Source: Branchinecta lynchi (taxonomy: Eukaryota; Arthropoda; Branchiopoda; Anostraca; Branchinectidae). Taken from it: DNA of 64,000 nt. Positions 41,971-53,352 of this stretch are shown here, one piece after another. A program made the position numbers and the translations under genes. Numbering within the stretch: the stretch's first letter is position 1; each line of letters begins with the position of its first letter. The stretch spans positions 558,001-622,000 of the forward strand of contig JAKZAP010000014.1 in assembly GCA_023053575.1 (NCBI GenBank). The letters run 5' to 3'. The notes beneath the pieces are model-generated. The model was not told the DNA's origin and did not search any database. It was given only the letters and a program-made list of their open reading frames with translations.

Positions 41971-44900
41971 CCTCCAGACTTTCTGCTCTCCCCCACTTGT
42001 CGATCTCTTGATTATCCTGACCAGCGAGGATCTAAAGTGGACACTTAAGAAACTATACAACAGCGGGTTGGCTGCGGAATTGGCATGCCCCAGCCATAGT
42101 GTAAACGGCAAGGTTTTCATCAAGAGATCTGCGGCTTCTCTGCCAATACTTGTTGAGTCGAGAATCAGGTTAACGACATTATATGGAAGCCAGCATAGCG
42201 CAAACACAGCGGCGAGGATCAGCAGAGTTCGAGCGGCGCGACGGCGCGTCTGCAGAAGCCGGCTGTCTCGCTCAAGCCCAAGATTTGTACCTAAAAAAAA
42301 GTATCACTATTAAATTTAGGAACTTCTTTTTCAAATACAAATATTTTTTCACACATTACCAGGATGTCATGATGAACTGATGATGATAAATTTATTTCCC
42401 ATTTGTGTAAAAATAATTCGTTTTAAATGGTGTTCGAAAAGAAGAAAAAGGAAAGAACGACATGGTTGTTTGTTTTTTTGCAGAAGCTTTACAAGGCTTC
42501 AACTATTTAAAGACTGCTTGTGAGATGCGTGGATTGATTTCTTTGTCTTTCCAGTGAAAGTTGCCGGTTGAATCCATTGCTGTGATGACCATCTTCGATC
42601 ACATTGGGTTTGTTCGACCTTAGTTTAATTTCTATATCAAACACTAGATTTAAAGTATTGCTGCAAGCTCGAAATATCCTTTTCTGCTTCTTGTCATCAT
42701 CAACTAGTGCTTTCACCCACTGAATAGCTTGTGTACGCTAACTGAACTTGACCTGGCCTAGCTACATCGTATAAGCCAGTAATCGAGGAATGCTTCATCT
42801 CTTAATTGACAAATTAATTAATAAATGTTTAGTTTACTTTAGTGAAGGTTTTATTAGAATATGATAGTAAATATGTACTGGTTGCGTTTTTCAAGCACGT
42901 ATGTGCTTTGTGTGTAACCGGTCGTCAAGCCGGAATGATTTTTTTTAGTAAAGTTGTTGAATTCCGAAAAAAATCCTATCGTCTTCGAGGCTAAAGCAAA
43001 GCAAGTCCCGAGCCGGAGGCGTGTGCCTTGATTCTGAATGTTATCAGTTCTAAAGATTCGCATAAAATGCTGCTGGCTTATGGAAATTGTCCAAACTACT
43101 CTTCGCACGACGGGGAAGGACCATCATCACTAGGCATGTCACATATCTCATCGTTACGTAAGCAGCAAACATCTCCAACTCTAAAGGCTCTTTCCTAGAC
43201 CACATCGCGGTACTAAAGAAAAAGCTGAATTCGGAAAGAAAAACCTCAAAAGGAACGAAATGGATACAACTCGTTGTTCAGCTGACGCCTGGGGAAAACG
43301 GCCAACCATATTAGGGCCATTATCTGAGCAAAAAGGAAAGAATTATCTCGCCGGGATGCTCGCAGCGATGACGTAACATAGTCTGTGAACTGTTTTACAG
43401 TCGCGGTTCTTAGACTTGTAATATCGTTCATGACCTCATCAGCGCAGCGTCTCCCGACGTATAGAAATTTCCCAGAATTTGTTGGTGGGTATAGGGCTGT
43501 CATTTGGGTCAAGAGACGCAGGTATAGTCTAGATAAGACTTCCAGAGCAATATCTCGAGTGGCATCCTGCGACTAGGCTTGTCATTCTATCATTCAGGGG
43601 CGTCACGAATGGGGGAGGAGGAAGGGAGACGCCCACTCCCAATGTTGTCGACCATTCGGATAAATAGCCTAGTCGGCGCGAAGCCCCGCGATTTTTCATA
43701 AAACCAGCCGACTTTTCTTCAAAAAAGTCAGTTTTTCACAAAAACAGTCCAATTTTTCTGAAAAACAGTCGTCTTTTCGTCAACACAGTCGTTTTTCTTA
43801 TAATCAGCCTTTTTTCTGCAAAAAGAAGCGGGAAAAAATGACCACTGGTCGGTAAATACCTTGCCCCCTCCCCCAAACCATTTGGCTAGTGACGACTCTG
43901 CTATCATTGAATTTTGATTCCAGGTAAACTTGATTACGAAGCAATTAAATGTTTCTACCTCATTCGGTGCTGTCGCTCAGTCTTCCAAGCAGACATTGGA
44001 GCTGACCCTCTCTTCATAATCCCTCAGTCTCATCCAGACATTTTTTTTTCCCATGCCTCAGAAAGACGTTTCGCAACTAGTGCCACTTGCCGAAAGTGTT
44101 CAAGGGATATTGAGAAATCGCGGGATTTCATCCATAAATGATACATGAGACACCACTTTCAAGTTGATATCGCAATCGAGGAGAAAAAGAAATTCCCCGA
44201 TCCCGACAGCAAATCAAACGCTGCCTCCCGATGAACAAGACCAAAGGTGTCGATGGGATCCCAAAAATCTAATATTTAATTCAGACAATTGGGTCTTGTC
44301 TTCGCCAGATCCAGTCTTCGCCAGGCTAATCATCAGAGAAAACCAAGTTCAGATATACCTCTACAAGCCATATCTATTTTGACGATACTGACCGAGACTT
44401 ACTGCTTTACTTCTGCCAATTTTCCCGTTTCGCCCGAATTCCGAGCGAACTACTAGTCCAGCAAAAAAAGAAAATTCAGAAAGGAATCCAGCGGATCTCC
44501 TTACGGATAAAGAACATCTAATCAACTTTAAATAAAACTTTGAAATAAAAAAATCCGGTTACAACCGGATTCCGGACTAACTATAGGTCGGGGTAAAAAA
44601 CAATTGTCATATTATACGGACTCAGCCTCTCTTCTTACCCCTTAATCTGTCATCTAATCAAAATTTTGATTTTAACAAATTTTCCGGTTTGGGCCGGATT
44701 CCGGGCGAACTAGTTGTTCGGCGAGAAAATGGTTCTCACCATCGTGTTCAGCATGTCTTTTTACCCGTAAATCGAACATTTAATCAACATCAAATGAAAC
44801 TTTTACTTTTAACCAACTTCCCGGTTTTCGCTGAATTCCGGACGAACTACTTGTTCGGTGAGAAAATGGTTTTCACCATGGTGTTCAGCATGTCTTCTTA

Positions 44901-47900
44901 CCCCCAATCCGAACATTTAATCAACTTCAAATAAAACTTTTACTTTTAACCAACTTTCCGGTGTTTTGCCGGATTCGGACGAACTACTTCTTCGGCGAGA
45001 CAATGGTTTTCACTATCGTGCTCAGAATGCTTTCTTACCCCACAATCGACTATCACATTTGCTGTTTAAAAATATTTTCTTTGTCCCTTAATTTGAACCC
45101 CGTCCCCCACCCCTAAATGTAGGGCTACAGAGCCCATCTACGAATTTGACCTTACTTTGACCCAATAAATCCTCACACCCAGTTTCATCGGAATATCTCA
45201 TTCCCTTCGAGAGTTATCGTGCTTACAGACAGACGGGCAGATGGATATTTTTGCGATGTCATAGGTATCCCTCCACTTTTGTTTTGGGATCCCAAAAAAT
45301 ATCTCAAAATTAGCAGTACGAAGTTGTACGAAAAAGTAGCATGCAGTACGAAGTGATGCTACTACATGCTTCTCTGTCAAGGCTACCGTTTACTGCATTT
45401 TACTGCATGCTACTATTAACAAGACTGGATGCTACTGTAGCAAGACAGGATGCTACTAGATACTACTGCTTAAGATTAGCCCAGTCCGAGGCACACTCAT
45501 GCAATTTTTTCGTACAACTATCATACAACTACGCAGGCTACACATTTTTCATCGGGCTGAAAATCCTCAGAACTTACTCTGAGCGACGGCAGAATTTCAT
45601 GTTTTATGAAAAGGGTTGGCCTATCAGACAACCTTAGTCTTTAGGTACGTCAGGTATTCTTCAGAAAAACAAGACTCACTTAAAGGATCAACGAAATTGC
45701 CCCACAAATCTCCATACAAGCATTACTTTTCTGAAGACTGAAATTGGCATAAAGACGGAAGAAAACAGTCGGGAAGACATTTGGCTCAAGCTGGGAAAAA
45801 TGATAAAAAGGAAGAATGGGGTGAGAAAATCAGACACGTCGGACTCCCAGAGATAGAAAACTATCCATAATTAGGCATGTCACTTCAGGCCTCACAGTAT
45901 CGTATTTCAAGAAAGGTTGTGCGTGGAGGGGGGAGATGTGGAGAATGAAAGATCAGTAAGGCGCTCGGAAGCTAGATTGTTGGGATACTCAAAGGAAGTA
46001 ATTCGGAAGATTTCTCGCATTTGCTGTGCCTAGATCACCCACTTCCTAGACGCTAGTTCCGACCAGGACTTGGTACGACCGTGGGTCATCTAGTGACGCG
46101 ATCCAGTTTTTGGGAATATTTGGGATATTAAAAGGTCAGGGACAAGGGATAATCGGATTTCTAATTTTTTTTTTCGATATTGTTGAGGTAGGGGAGCTGG
46201 ACCACATTCTTTAGAAGTGCCATGAGTTATCTGTTCCGCGTGAGAGGTTTTTGAACGGTATAATTATGTCAGCAAAGGAGCTACTCAATAGTACAAACCC
46301 TAGAAGTATATGCAGGATTGATGCAGCTGTGTCAGCTGATGTTGGTTAAAAGGTTCAGGATTGCTGAGTTAAAATTTAGGATGTATATAAGTTAGGAGTT
46401 AGAACCATTTAAGAGTCAGTCAGTTTTAAGTTATACCCGTGAATGGAGATCGTTATTCCACGAATGAAGTTAGTGATTTGTCGTGAGACAGTCAGTTCTT
46501 GTCGTAACTTAGTTCAGGGGTAGTTTAGAATAGAATAGAATAGAATTTTATTTTTCAAAAGTAGCTGTCACAGCGTCACCGCCGAAGATGACCTTTTTGT
46601 CATACAAAATGAAAAATGTCCATAATACTTTGTAACGAATGATAAAAAAAACACTAAAAGGACCAACTTATTGGCTGTTTTACAACTCAACAAAAGCTGG
46701 AACAGAACTCCTTTTATATCTTTCATGAAGAGGGGCCACAGGGGCTAGTTTGGTGATTTTCTGGGATTTCTCTCGCTGGGGTCTAATACGTATAGGAGAA
46801 TAGGGGGGTGGGAGAATATTACGTAATCGGGGAACAGATAGGGTTTTAATACCGAAATTGATGCTAAGGCAGGTTCGTCTCTCTTCCAGGGTAGCCAGCT
46901 TGAACCTTTTGAGTAGGTAACTGTAAGGCACTTTACCCTTCCCGTTTATAATCATGAGGGCCTTTTTTTGAATCTTCTCGATACGGTATGTGTGTTCTGA
47001 AGAGAGCCCGAAGTGCCAACAGGACAAGCGTATTCACGAATAGGTATGATAAAACTTGTAAATCTGGAGGAGGTCTTTAGAAGGGCAAGAAAATTTTATA
47101 AGTAGTTTCATAACGACAATACATCGGAAGGCTTGTTTTAAAATATTTTTGATATGGGCATCCCATTTTAAATCATTGGTTAAAGTAACTCCGAGTAGTT
47201 TATTTTTTTTAACGGAGATTTCTAGGGGAATTGGGTCAAGAAAGGCTGGGGTAGATTTTAAAAAGCTAATTGTCATAATTGAAGATTTCTTGGAGTTGAC
47301 TTTCATTTGCGACAGAGCAGCTTCCTGGGTAATGTCATCCAGAATGGTCATTGCTGAGCTCTTGATATTTCACCGGCAAACCTCAAGAGCGGAGAGGTCG
47401 TCAACATATTTCCATCGGTCAGGGTACTCAGAAATAAGACTATTTATCATAATTAAGAATAAAATCGGACCTAGTAAAGTACCTTGGGGAACACCACAAA
47501 AAATAGGGAGGGGATCAGAAAAAAACATTATTATATTTGACAATTTGTGATCGATTTGTCAAAAAAGAAACTAAATTTTTTTATCAAACAAGGACTAACT
47601 TTAAATTCTGAACGCAACTTTTCAACAAGAATATTATAATCAATAAGGTCTAAAGCTTTCTGGAGATCAATTAATAGAAGATTTAACCATGTATCATGGT
47701 TTTCAAGGTTTTTATAAATTAAATCAATAAACTCACAAGGTAATGAGAGGTAGACATTTCCTTCAGGTTACCAAACTGTTTAATGTCAATCAGTTCCAGG
47801 ATTTCTGCCTTCAACCAATCGGCAAGAAAACTTTCATACATCTTTGAAAATGTCGGGGTTAGTGTAATTGGTCGTACTCCGGTGAAGTCATTTAGACCTC

Positions 47901-49654
47901 CCTTTTTCTCAATCGGAGTAACATACCCTAACTTCCAACAAGACGGATAATTTCCCGATTTACTAATTTCATTAAAAATGCTTAACAGCGGAATAGTTAA
48001 TTTGTCTGGGAAAGCTTTGATCAGAGCAGTTGGGGTATCAATGGGTCAAATGCTAGTTTTTTTAAGCTTCTTTATTTTACTGATAATTTCATTAACTGTA
48101 GTTAATGGAAAATTTTCTACTGGTGTGCTTGGGATTTTATGGCCATTTGAAAATGGGGGGAAAGTTTGGACTATTACGGCTAAGTGCTTATTGAGCTCAT
48201 TTGCCGTATGCAAAGGTGGCTCGTCTAAGTGGAAATCCAGATTCTTATGCGTACGACCACCAAGCTCCTTAGCTTTTCTAAACCACTGGTGGGGCTTACT
48301 TTCTTTAAGAACATTTAATTTGGTCCTTCCGTAATTGGAAGCAGCTGATCTGATTTCTTTCTTTATTATTTTAAGCAAAGCAATTGCAGCTTCTTTTTTT
48401 CCATGACGAAACAGTTTTAATTTTTGTAGGTCTGTTATGATATTAAAATTTTCTTTTGTAAAATTCCATTATATATTATATTATTTGTCAATTGTCAATT
48501 GTCTTCCCCTCTTTTTGCTTTACCCAACTCTGCTCTGTCAAGCGTCATCGAGTTTTGTCATTTCTGGCTTCCGACTTCAGTGCTGAGTGCTGGCTGCTTT
48601 TCCACGGGGCTAATGCGCGACCCGATATGAAGCGAAAGCCCAATCACTTATTCACCCGTCAGATAACTTATCCCCACAAGTCACGTGTGATTGTTATTGG
48701 ACCTTTAGCGCGTCTGGCGCCAGTTCGTCATCGGATTTTATGAAGGACGTATTGGTTTGCCTTGCCTAACCTAGGAGATAGAACCCAGCGCCTCATCCCA
48801 CTCCACGCTACCATAATTTCGGACATCGCCTGAAAAGGGTAAAGAGCCGGTACCCTCTCATCACCCATGTGAATAGGTATTTTTTACAAGAGTAACTAAT
48901 AACTAATGGTATAGAAAAACATAATCGGGTTAAGCCCGCGACGTTTGAACGTTCACTGTAACAAAGTACCAACGGTTTTGCAAAATCAGAGTAAAATAAC
49001 ACAGTAGCCAACAACCAAGGTCTCCAGAACAAATTTTCATTCCGAAAAGCAAGCACTAAGCACCCGTCGAAGCTGCGTCAAATGGTCGTTTCTGAAAGTC
49101 GTTCATTCTTGAAATGACCTAGCACAGAATATGAACAATGCACGGCGGCAGAAGAATAACGGGTGTTCTCGCGCATTCACTTTCGGATAAGCTAAGCGAA
49201 AATCAGCCCCACGCAAGAACTCATGGACACTTAGTTCTGGCTATACAACTTTCCGCGTTCGCTTTCCACTCCGGTCGTGGACTGCAGAACTATTTCTTTG
49301 CTTTCCAAATTTAGCCGAGCGCCAAAACGCATAAACAAGCATAAACAAGCGCCGAAAAAAAACATAAACGAGCGCCGAAACGCATAAAAAGCATACTGGC
49401 CGAGCTTGGCAGATCGCCAGAATTATTTGTCCTTAACCTCGCAGCCATTTACCGCCTTTAAACTGCGGGAATAAGCCTTATGTTCATACCTTCTTTAACA
49501 GATCCAGATTCAACCAGCCGATACCCCGTCGAAATGTAGGAAACGAGCACTAGGAGACTCGGAACTGCATAAACGATGAAAAACAAGCATATCCCATAAG
49601 CTTGGCGGTTCCAATCACCAGGCCATCTCTCAACGCAAAACAAGATGCTATGCT
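41971..49654 (-). CDS. Class A neuropeptide-type GPCR, two exons of a partial gene
   Basis: The exons are 49490-49654 and 41971-42290. The first follows CTATTTTTGCAG and starts in extracellular loop 2 (FCVERWPGDWNRQAYG, with the conserved disulphide Cys). TM5 follows (FFIVYAVPSLLVLVSY, with the family Pro), and the exon ends at AAG|GTATGA after one base of a Gly codon. The second follows TTTTTTTTAG and supplies the other two bases. It encodes the end of loop 3, TM6 with FALCWLPYNVV (the F-x-x-C-W-x-P switch) and TM7 with GHANSAANPLLYS (NPxxY variant), then helix 8 (FRSS). It ends at a perfect donor AGG|GTGAGT. The membrane protein would bind a peptide and signal through G proteins. The motif wording is closest to orexin/allatotropin/QRFP-like receptors, but that is only a family-level guess. 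If the last donor is not used, a stop follows six codons later. TM1-TM4 were not found. Confidence 0.85.
42300..43586. other. Intronic sequence of the GPCR, no repeat recognised
   Basis: Two minus-strand frames (42507-42716 and 43246-43512) look mildly coding but lack motifs and splice sites that would join the receptor frame. Confidence 0.35.
43595..43900 (+). mobile_element. hAT-type MITE, CAGGGGCGTC family
   Basis: CAGGGGCGTCACGA at the left, CTAGTGACGACTCTG at the right, and perfect 8-bp flanks CTATCATT (43587-43594 and 43901-43908). The interior has repeated AGTCGNTTTTTC words. It is closely related to 51708-52066. Confidence 0.88.
44234..45297 (-). repeat. Family A element, minus orientation, inside the GPCR intron
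   Basis: From AACAAGACCAAAGGTGTCG to TTTTGTTTTGGGATCCCA, with about four 115-bp units. Confidence 0.85.
45298..45565 (+). mobile_element. TAGTAGCATGC-family MITE
   Basis: GTTGTACGAAAAAGTAGCATG and CATGCAATTTTTTCGTACAAC form the inverted ends. It is homologous to 23793-24085 and directly abuts a family A element. Confidence 0.6.
46190..46350 (+). mobile_element. Possible LINE C-terminal knuckle fragment
   Basis: The frame reads GELDHIL, stop, KCHEL, which resembles the ETLDHILFQC knuckle of the LINE at 17822-18772. It has at least one stop and no other domain. Confidence 0.25.
46521..48480 (-). mobile_element. Decayed LINE with reverse transcriptase, inside the GPCR intron
   Basis: The coding pieces are in several frames. 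The upstream linker is at 48046-48378 (HQWFRKAKELGG). The palm follows as LIDLQKALDLIDYN near 47650, GVPQGTLLGPILF at about 47465-47497 and the catalytic YVDDLS at about 47391-47408. The thumb is at 47034-47351 (NKLLGVTLTNDLKWDAHI) and the C-terminal region at 46680-47027 (YRIEKIQKKALMIING). The 3' end is a short ATTCT repeat at about 46521-46545. Frameshifts and stops show it is dead. It lies on the same strand as the receptor. The group may be CR1/L2-like, not proven. Confidence 0.85.
48490..49489. other. GPCR intron next to the upstream exon
   Basis: No element was identified except a short run of CGCATAAACAAGC-like words at about 49326-49390. Confidence 0.35.
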
Positions 49655-49719
49655 CTGCAAAAATAGATGGCGTTAGTAAAATGTTAGTTTTCATTGACAC
49701 CTTCGACACCCTAGTTGCG

Positions 49720-50030
49720 ATTTTGCAGGTACCATGGTATCTGATACCACGGTCAAAAGACATTTTTGCAGTTATCGTGGTATCTGGCCAGTTATCGTGG
49801 TATTTGATATTCGTATACCACGGTTCGACCGCGTTTAACTTATCGTGGTATCTGAAAAAGTCATCTAACTTTCATAAATTTTTGTCAAATTGGTGGTAAA
49901 GAAGTTTGGGTGGGAAAGAACTAGATACAAGTTTTTCTTTTGGGATGACCTCGAAAAGCGTAACTTCGGCAATTGACGTATTTGCAGAGCAACCGTATAT
50001 CGGATACCACAGTAACTGCAAAAACGACTA
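49720..50030 (+). repeat. ATCGTGGTATC repeat cluster
   Basis: GTGGTAT or its complement ATACCAC occurs at least seven times in both orientations. TTTTTGCAGTTATCGTGGTAT is mirrored by ATACCACAGTAACTGCAAAA at the right. This is probably a small fold-back element just upstream of the GPCR loop-2 exon. Confidence 0.55.
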
Positions 50031-50163
50031 ATACTCTATAACACGCCAGCGATCCTCAGGAAGAAGGAGTAAGCGTGTTCGTACGACTCAAACTCTACAA
50101 CTGAAATCCTGTGTCAATATAAGGTTTGAAGCCAAGCTGACCATTCATTTCAAATACAATAGA

Positions 50164-50910
50164 AACAAGACCAAAGGTGTCGATGAGATCCCAAAATCTA
50201 ATACCAGATCCAGTCTTCGCCAGGCTAATCATCAGAGAAAACCAAGTTCAGATATACCTCTATAAGCCATATTTATTTTGACGGTACTGACCGAGACTTC
50301 CTGCTTTACTTCTACCAAGTTTCCGGTTTCGCCCGAATTCCGTGCGAACTACTAGTCCAGCAAAAAAAGAAAATTCAGAAACAAATCCAGCGTCAAACCC
50401 TTACAAAGAACATCTAATCAACTTCGAATAAAAGTTTGACTTACAAAAAAAAATCCGGTTACAAACGGATTCCGGACTAATTATATCTCCGGGTTAAAAA
50501 TGATTGTCATATACAGACTCAGCCTCTCTTCTTACCCCTTAAGCTGTCATCCAATCAAACTTTTGCTGTTAACAAATTTTCCGGTTTTGTCCGGATTCCG
50601 GACGAACTAATCGTCCGGCAAGAAAATGGTTTTCATTATCGTGCTCAGCATGCCTTCTTACACCACAATCGACTATCACATTAGCTGTTTAAAAATATTT
50701 TGTTTGTCCCTTAAGGTAAACCCCCTCCCCCACCCCTAAATGTAGAGCTACAGAGCCCATCTATGAACTTGACCTTACCCTTGGCCCAATGAATCCTTAC
50801 ACCAAGTTTCATCAAAATATCTCATTCCCTTCCAGAGTTATAGAGCGCACAGACGGACAACTTTTGCGATGTCATAGGCATCCCTCCACTTACGTTTTGG
50901 GATCCCAAAA
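50164..50910 (-). repeat. Family A element, minus orientation
   Basis: From AACAAGACCAAAGGTGTCG to ACTTACGTTTTGGGATCCCA, a short copy with about two 115-bp units. Confidence 0.85.
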
Positions 50911-51566
50911 ACGAGATTTTTTCGTATTATGGATTTTTGGAGTGGGCCGTTTTCTGGGTGAAAGCTTCAGCGCTTTCCCAGACGGATGGTAAATTGTAAA
51001 TATACACAGAATTCAGAATTGTAAATAATCACAGATTTGTACATATTATACACTTATACACGCCGGAAGTGCAATCGAAATATCCGAAATTTGATATATC
51101 CCTCACACATCATCTTGGAGGGGTAACTACCTGTGTCAATCAATCACCGCGATATTTGGCAGCAGCTGTGCCTTTCTTCCGCTAGCTACCCCGAGAGGCC
51201 GGAGATTTTGCATCGGCAAGGAGAGATAGTCATCAAGAGTATTGTAAATTCAGATAATGGTAACAGATGCCATGGCATCTGCAAAGATGCAACTCTTTAT
51301 AGCCTAGGTAATTTCCAGCGGTAACTTGGAAGAAGCAGCTTGCCAGTGAAATTTTACCTTCGTTTTTTTTTTGTCATATGACAGGAAAAGCCAAATCTTA
51401 TTTATGTCCTACATCTAAACCACAACAAGGGTAAAGCTAGATTCCCCGGCAATTCCAAATTTTTCAGTTGCATCTGCGAATGTGCATCCTAGAAACTGGA
51501 ACACTTTCTTTAAACTGAGCTGGAGAAAATACCCAGATTTCCTTTAGTAATAGTTGTACTGGTTCA
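50911..51566. other. No gene recognised
   Basis: Nothing supportable. Confidence 0.3.
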
Positions 51567-51574
51567 TTTTCAAC

Positions 51575-52271
51575 CAGTGCCGTCTTTACCCTTAGGCCGG
51601 TTAGACCGGTGCTGGGGGGCCAGAAGAAACGAAAGGCCAAGCGGCCGGTGTAAATTGCTGCGTTATCAGGCTACGGTTGTTAGCCGTATTACCTTGTTCG
51701 TTACGATCAGGGGCATCACGACTAGGGAGAGGGGGGGATGCCCCCCCCCCCCCGAATGTTGTCGGCCAGTCGGTAAGAAAATATCCGAGTCGGCGCAAAG
51801 CGCCGCGATTTTCGTAAAAAAAAGTCGATTTTTTTCTTGGAAAAAAATTGATTTTTTTAACAACAGTCGGTTTCTCGTAAAATTGGTCGATATTCTTTTA
51901 AAATAGAAGTTTTTCTTAAAATCAGCCGATTTTTCGTCAACACAGTCGGTTTTTCTCAATAATATTCGTTTTTATCTCCGAAAAAAGTCGGTAAAAATGA
52001 CCAGCCAGTCAGTAAATACCCCCCCCCCCAAACAAACAAAAAAGATTTTGGCTAGTAACGCCTCTGGTTACGATCATGATTAAGGTGTGCAGGTTGCACC
52101 ATTCTTGGTTGCACCGTCGTCGTTTGCGTTACCCAAATTATGCACAGATTTGATCATAGATATAGTGTTCTCGGCCAAGAATCGTGTGTGCTAATGTGCT
52201 GACATACTCACGAAAAGGGGCCAAAAATTTATGGACAGCCTAGGTTCCATCAAAAGTAAAAGACGGCAGTG
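51575..52271 (+). mobile_element. hAT-type MITE, CAGTGCCGTC family, with nested insert
   Basis: CAGTGCCGTCTTTACC at the left, AAGTAAAAGACGGCAGTG at the right, and perfect 8-bp flanks TTTTCAAC (51567-51574 and 52272-52279). It is homologous to 2104-2374 once the insert 51708-52066 is removed. Confidence 0.9.
51708..52066 (+). mobile_element. hAT-type MITE nested in another hAT-type MITE
   Basis: CAGGGGCATCACGACTAG to CTAGTAACGCCTCTG, with perfect 8-bp flanks GTTACGAT (51700-51707 and 52067-52074). A C tract lies near each end. It is related to 43595-43900. Confidence 0.9.
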
Positions 52272-52279
52272 TTTTCAAC

Positions 52280-53200
52280 CGGTCATACAGTCCAGAAGAT
52301 AAAGAAAGAAAAGATAAAAATATACGGAAGAAACGATCATAGGGATAATTAAAACTAGACTGTCTAAACTGCCAAAGGAACAGCACTATCATAGCAGTGG
52401 GTCTTGCGACACAGGTCTTAAAGAACCCCTCTTGCCTATTCTGCCTTTTATAATATACCTAGCTACCTTATGAATTATAGACTTCTAAAATCCCCACCTT
52501 TCTCCATTGTTTTGTTTGGTCCCTTCGAATTTTTAGCGCTTTTTCGGCCGTGCCAAGTTTTGCCCGTCACACAACGCAAGGTTTGCTGGAATCTTCAATG
52601 TCCCATAACAACTCTTTCATACATAAGAATATGAGAATTTTCTGTTTTTGACTTCTTTGATTTGCTTAGTTTTTCTACTTTTTAACCACAGCGCGTTCAA
52701 TTTTCAAATGTTTTGCGCCCAGCCGCGCCGCGTCAGGAGAGCAGGAAACTTGTATAGAGTCACAAGCCCTAACAAGAAAATCGCTAAATTCAGGTGGACA
52801 TTAATGGTATTTTCGAAAAACATTTTTTATGAACCATTTCGTAGTAAAAGATCATTTCTAGTAAGAGGTGTGCTTTAAAGGCAAACCATGTTATTTCAGT
52901 TCAGCGCTCCAAGCGGACCAGTTTCTGAAATCCCACCATCGTCTCATTATCAATACTTGTGACAGAGAGATAGTACAATTTGGTTTCATAAGATAATGAG
53001 TAGCAGTGTCCACTTTCTACACCAAGATTGTAGACATTCTACTCGTTAACTTGTTGATCTATTTTACTAAATATGTCGCAAGTGCTGATAATGACAGATT
53101 TGATGATGAGGCAATGGGGGGGAGGGGCTTTCAGAACCTAGCCCGCTCGGAATCGCTGAACTGGAATACGGAGAATTACTCTTTGAGCCCAAGCTGACTT
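52280..53200. other. No gene recognised
   Basis: Short frames only, no exon signals that connect. Confidence 0.3.
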
Positions 53201-53205
53201 TGAAA

Positions 53206-53352
53206 CATTTATTCAAACAAGGTCTGTCTCCTTCCCCGAAGTTGAACCGGAGGATTGACAGCCTGACGAGGACCCTTGCCAAGAAGGGCCGAAATATCGC
53301 GGATGAAGAATCGTAGCTGACGTATCCGTTGTAAACATTGTTTGAATAAATG
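53206..53352 (+). repeat. Fold-back with CTGACGA..GAAA core
   Basis: Perfect 15-bp inverted repeats CATTTATTCAAACAA / TTGTTTGAATAAATG enclose CTGACGAGGACCCTTGCC and AAGAAGGGCCGAAA (53263-53294). This is the best preserved of three related copies (1336, 16400). Confidence 0.65.

Noticed and set aside
43246..43512. 88-codon minus-strand frame in the GPCR intron
   Set aside because: Composition looks mildly coding but it shows no known motif and cannot be joined in phase to the receptor exons.
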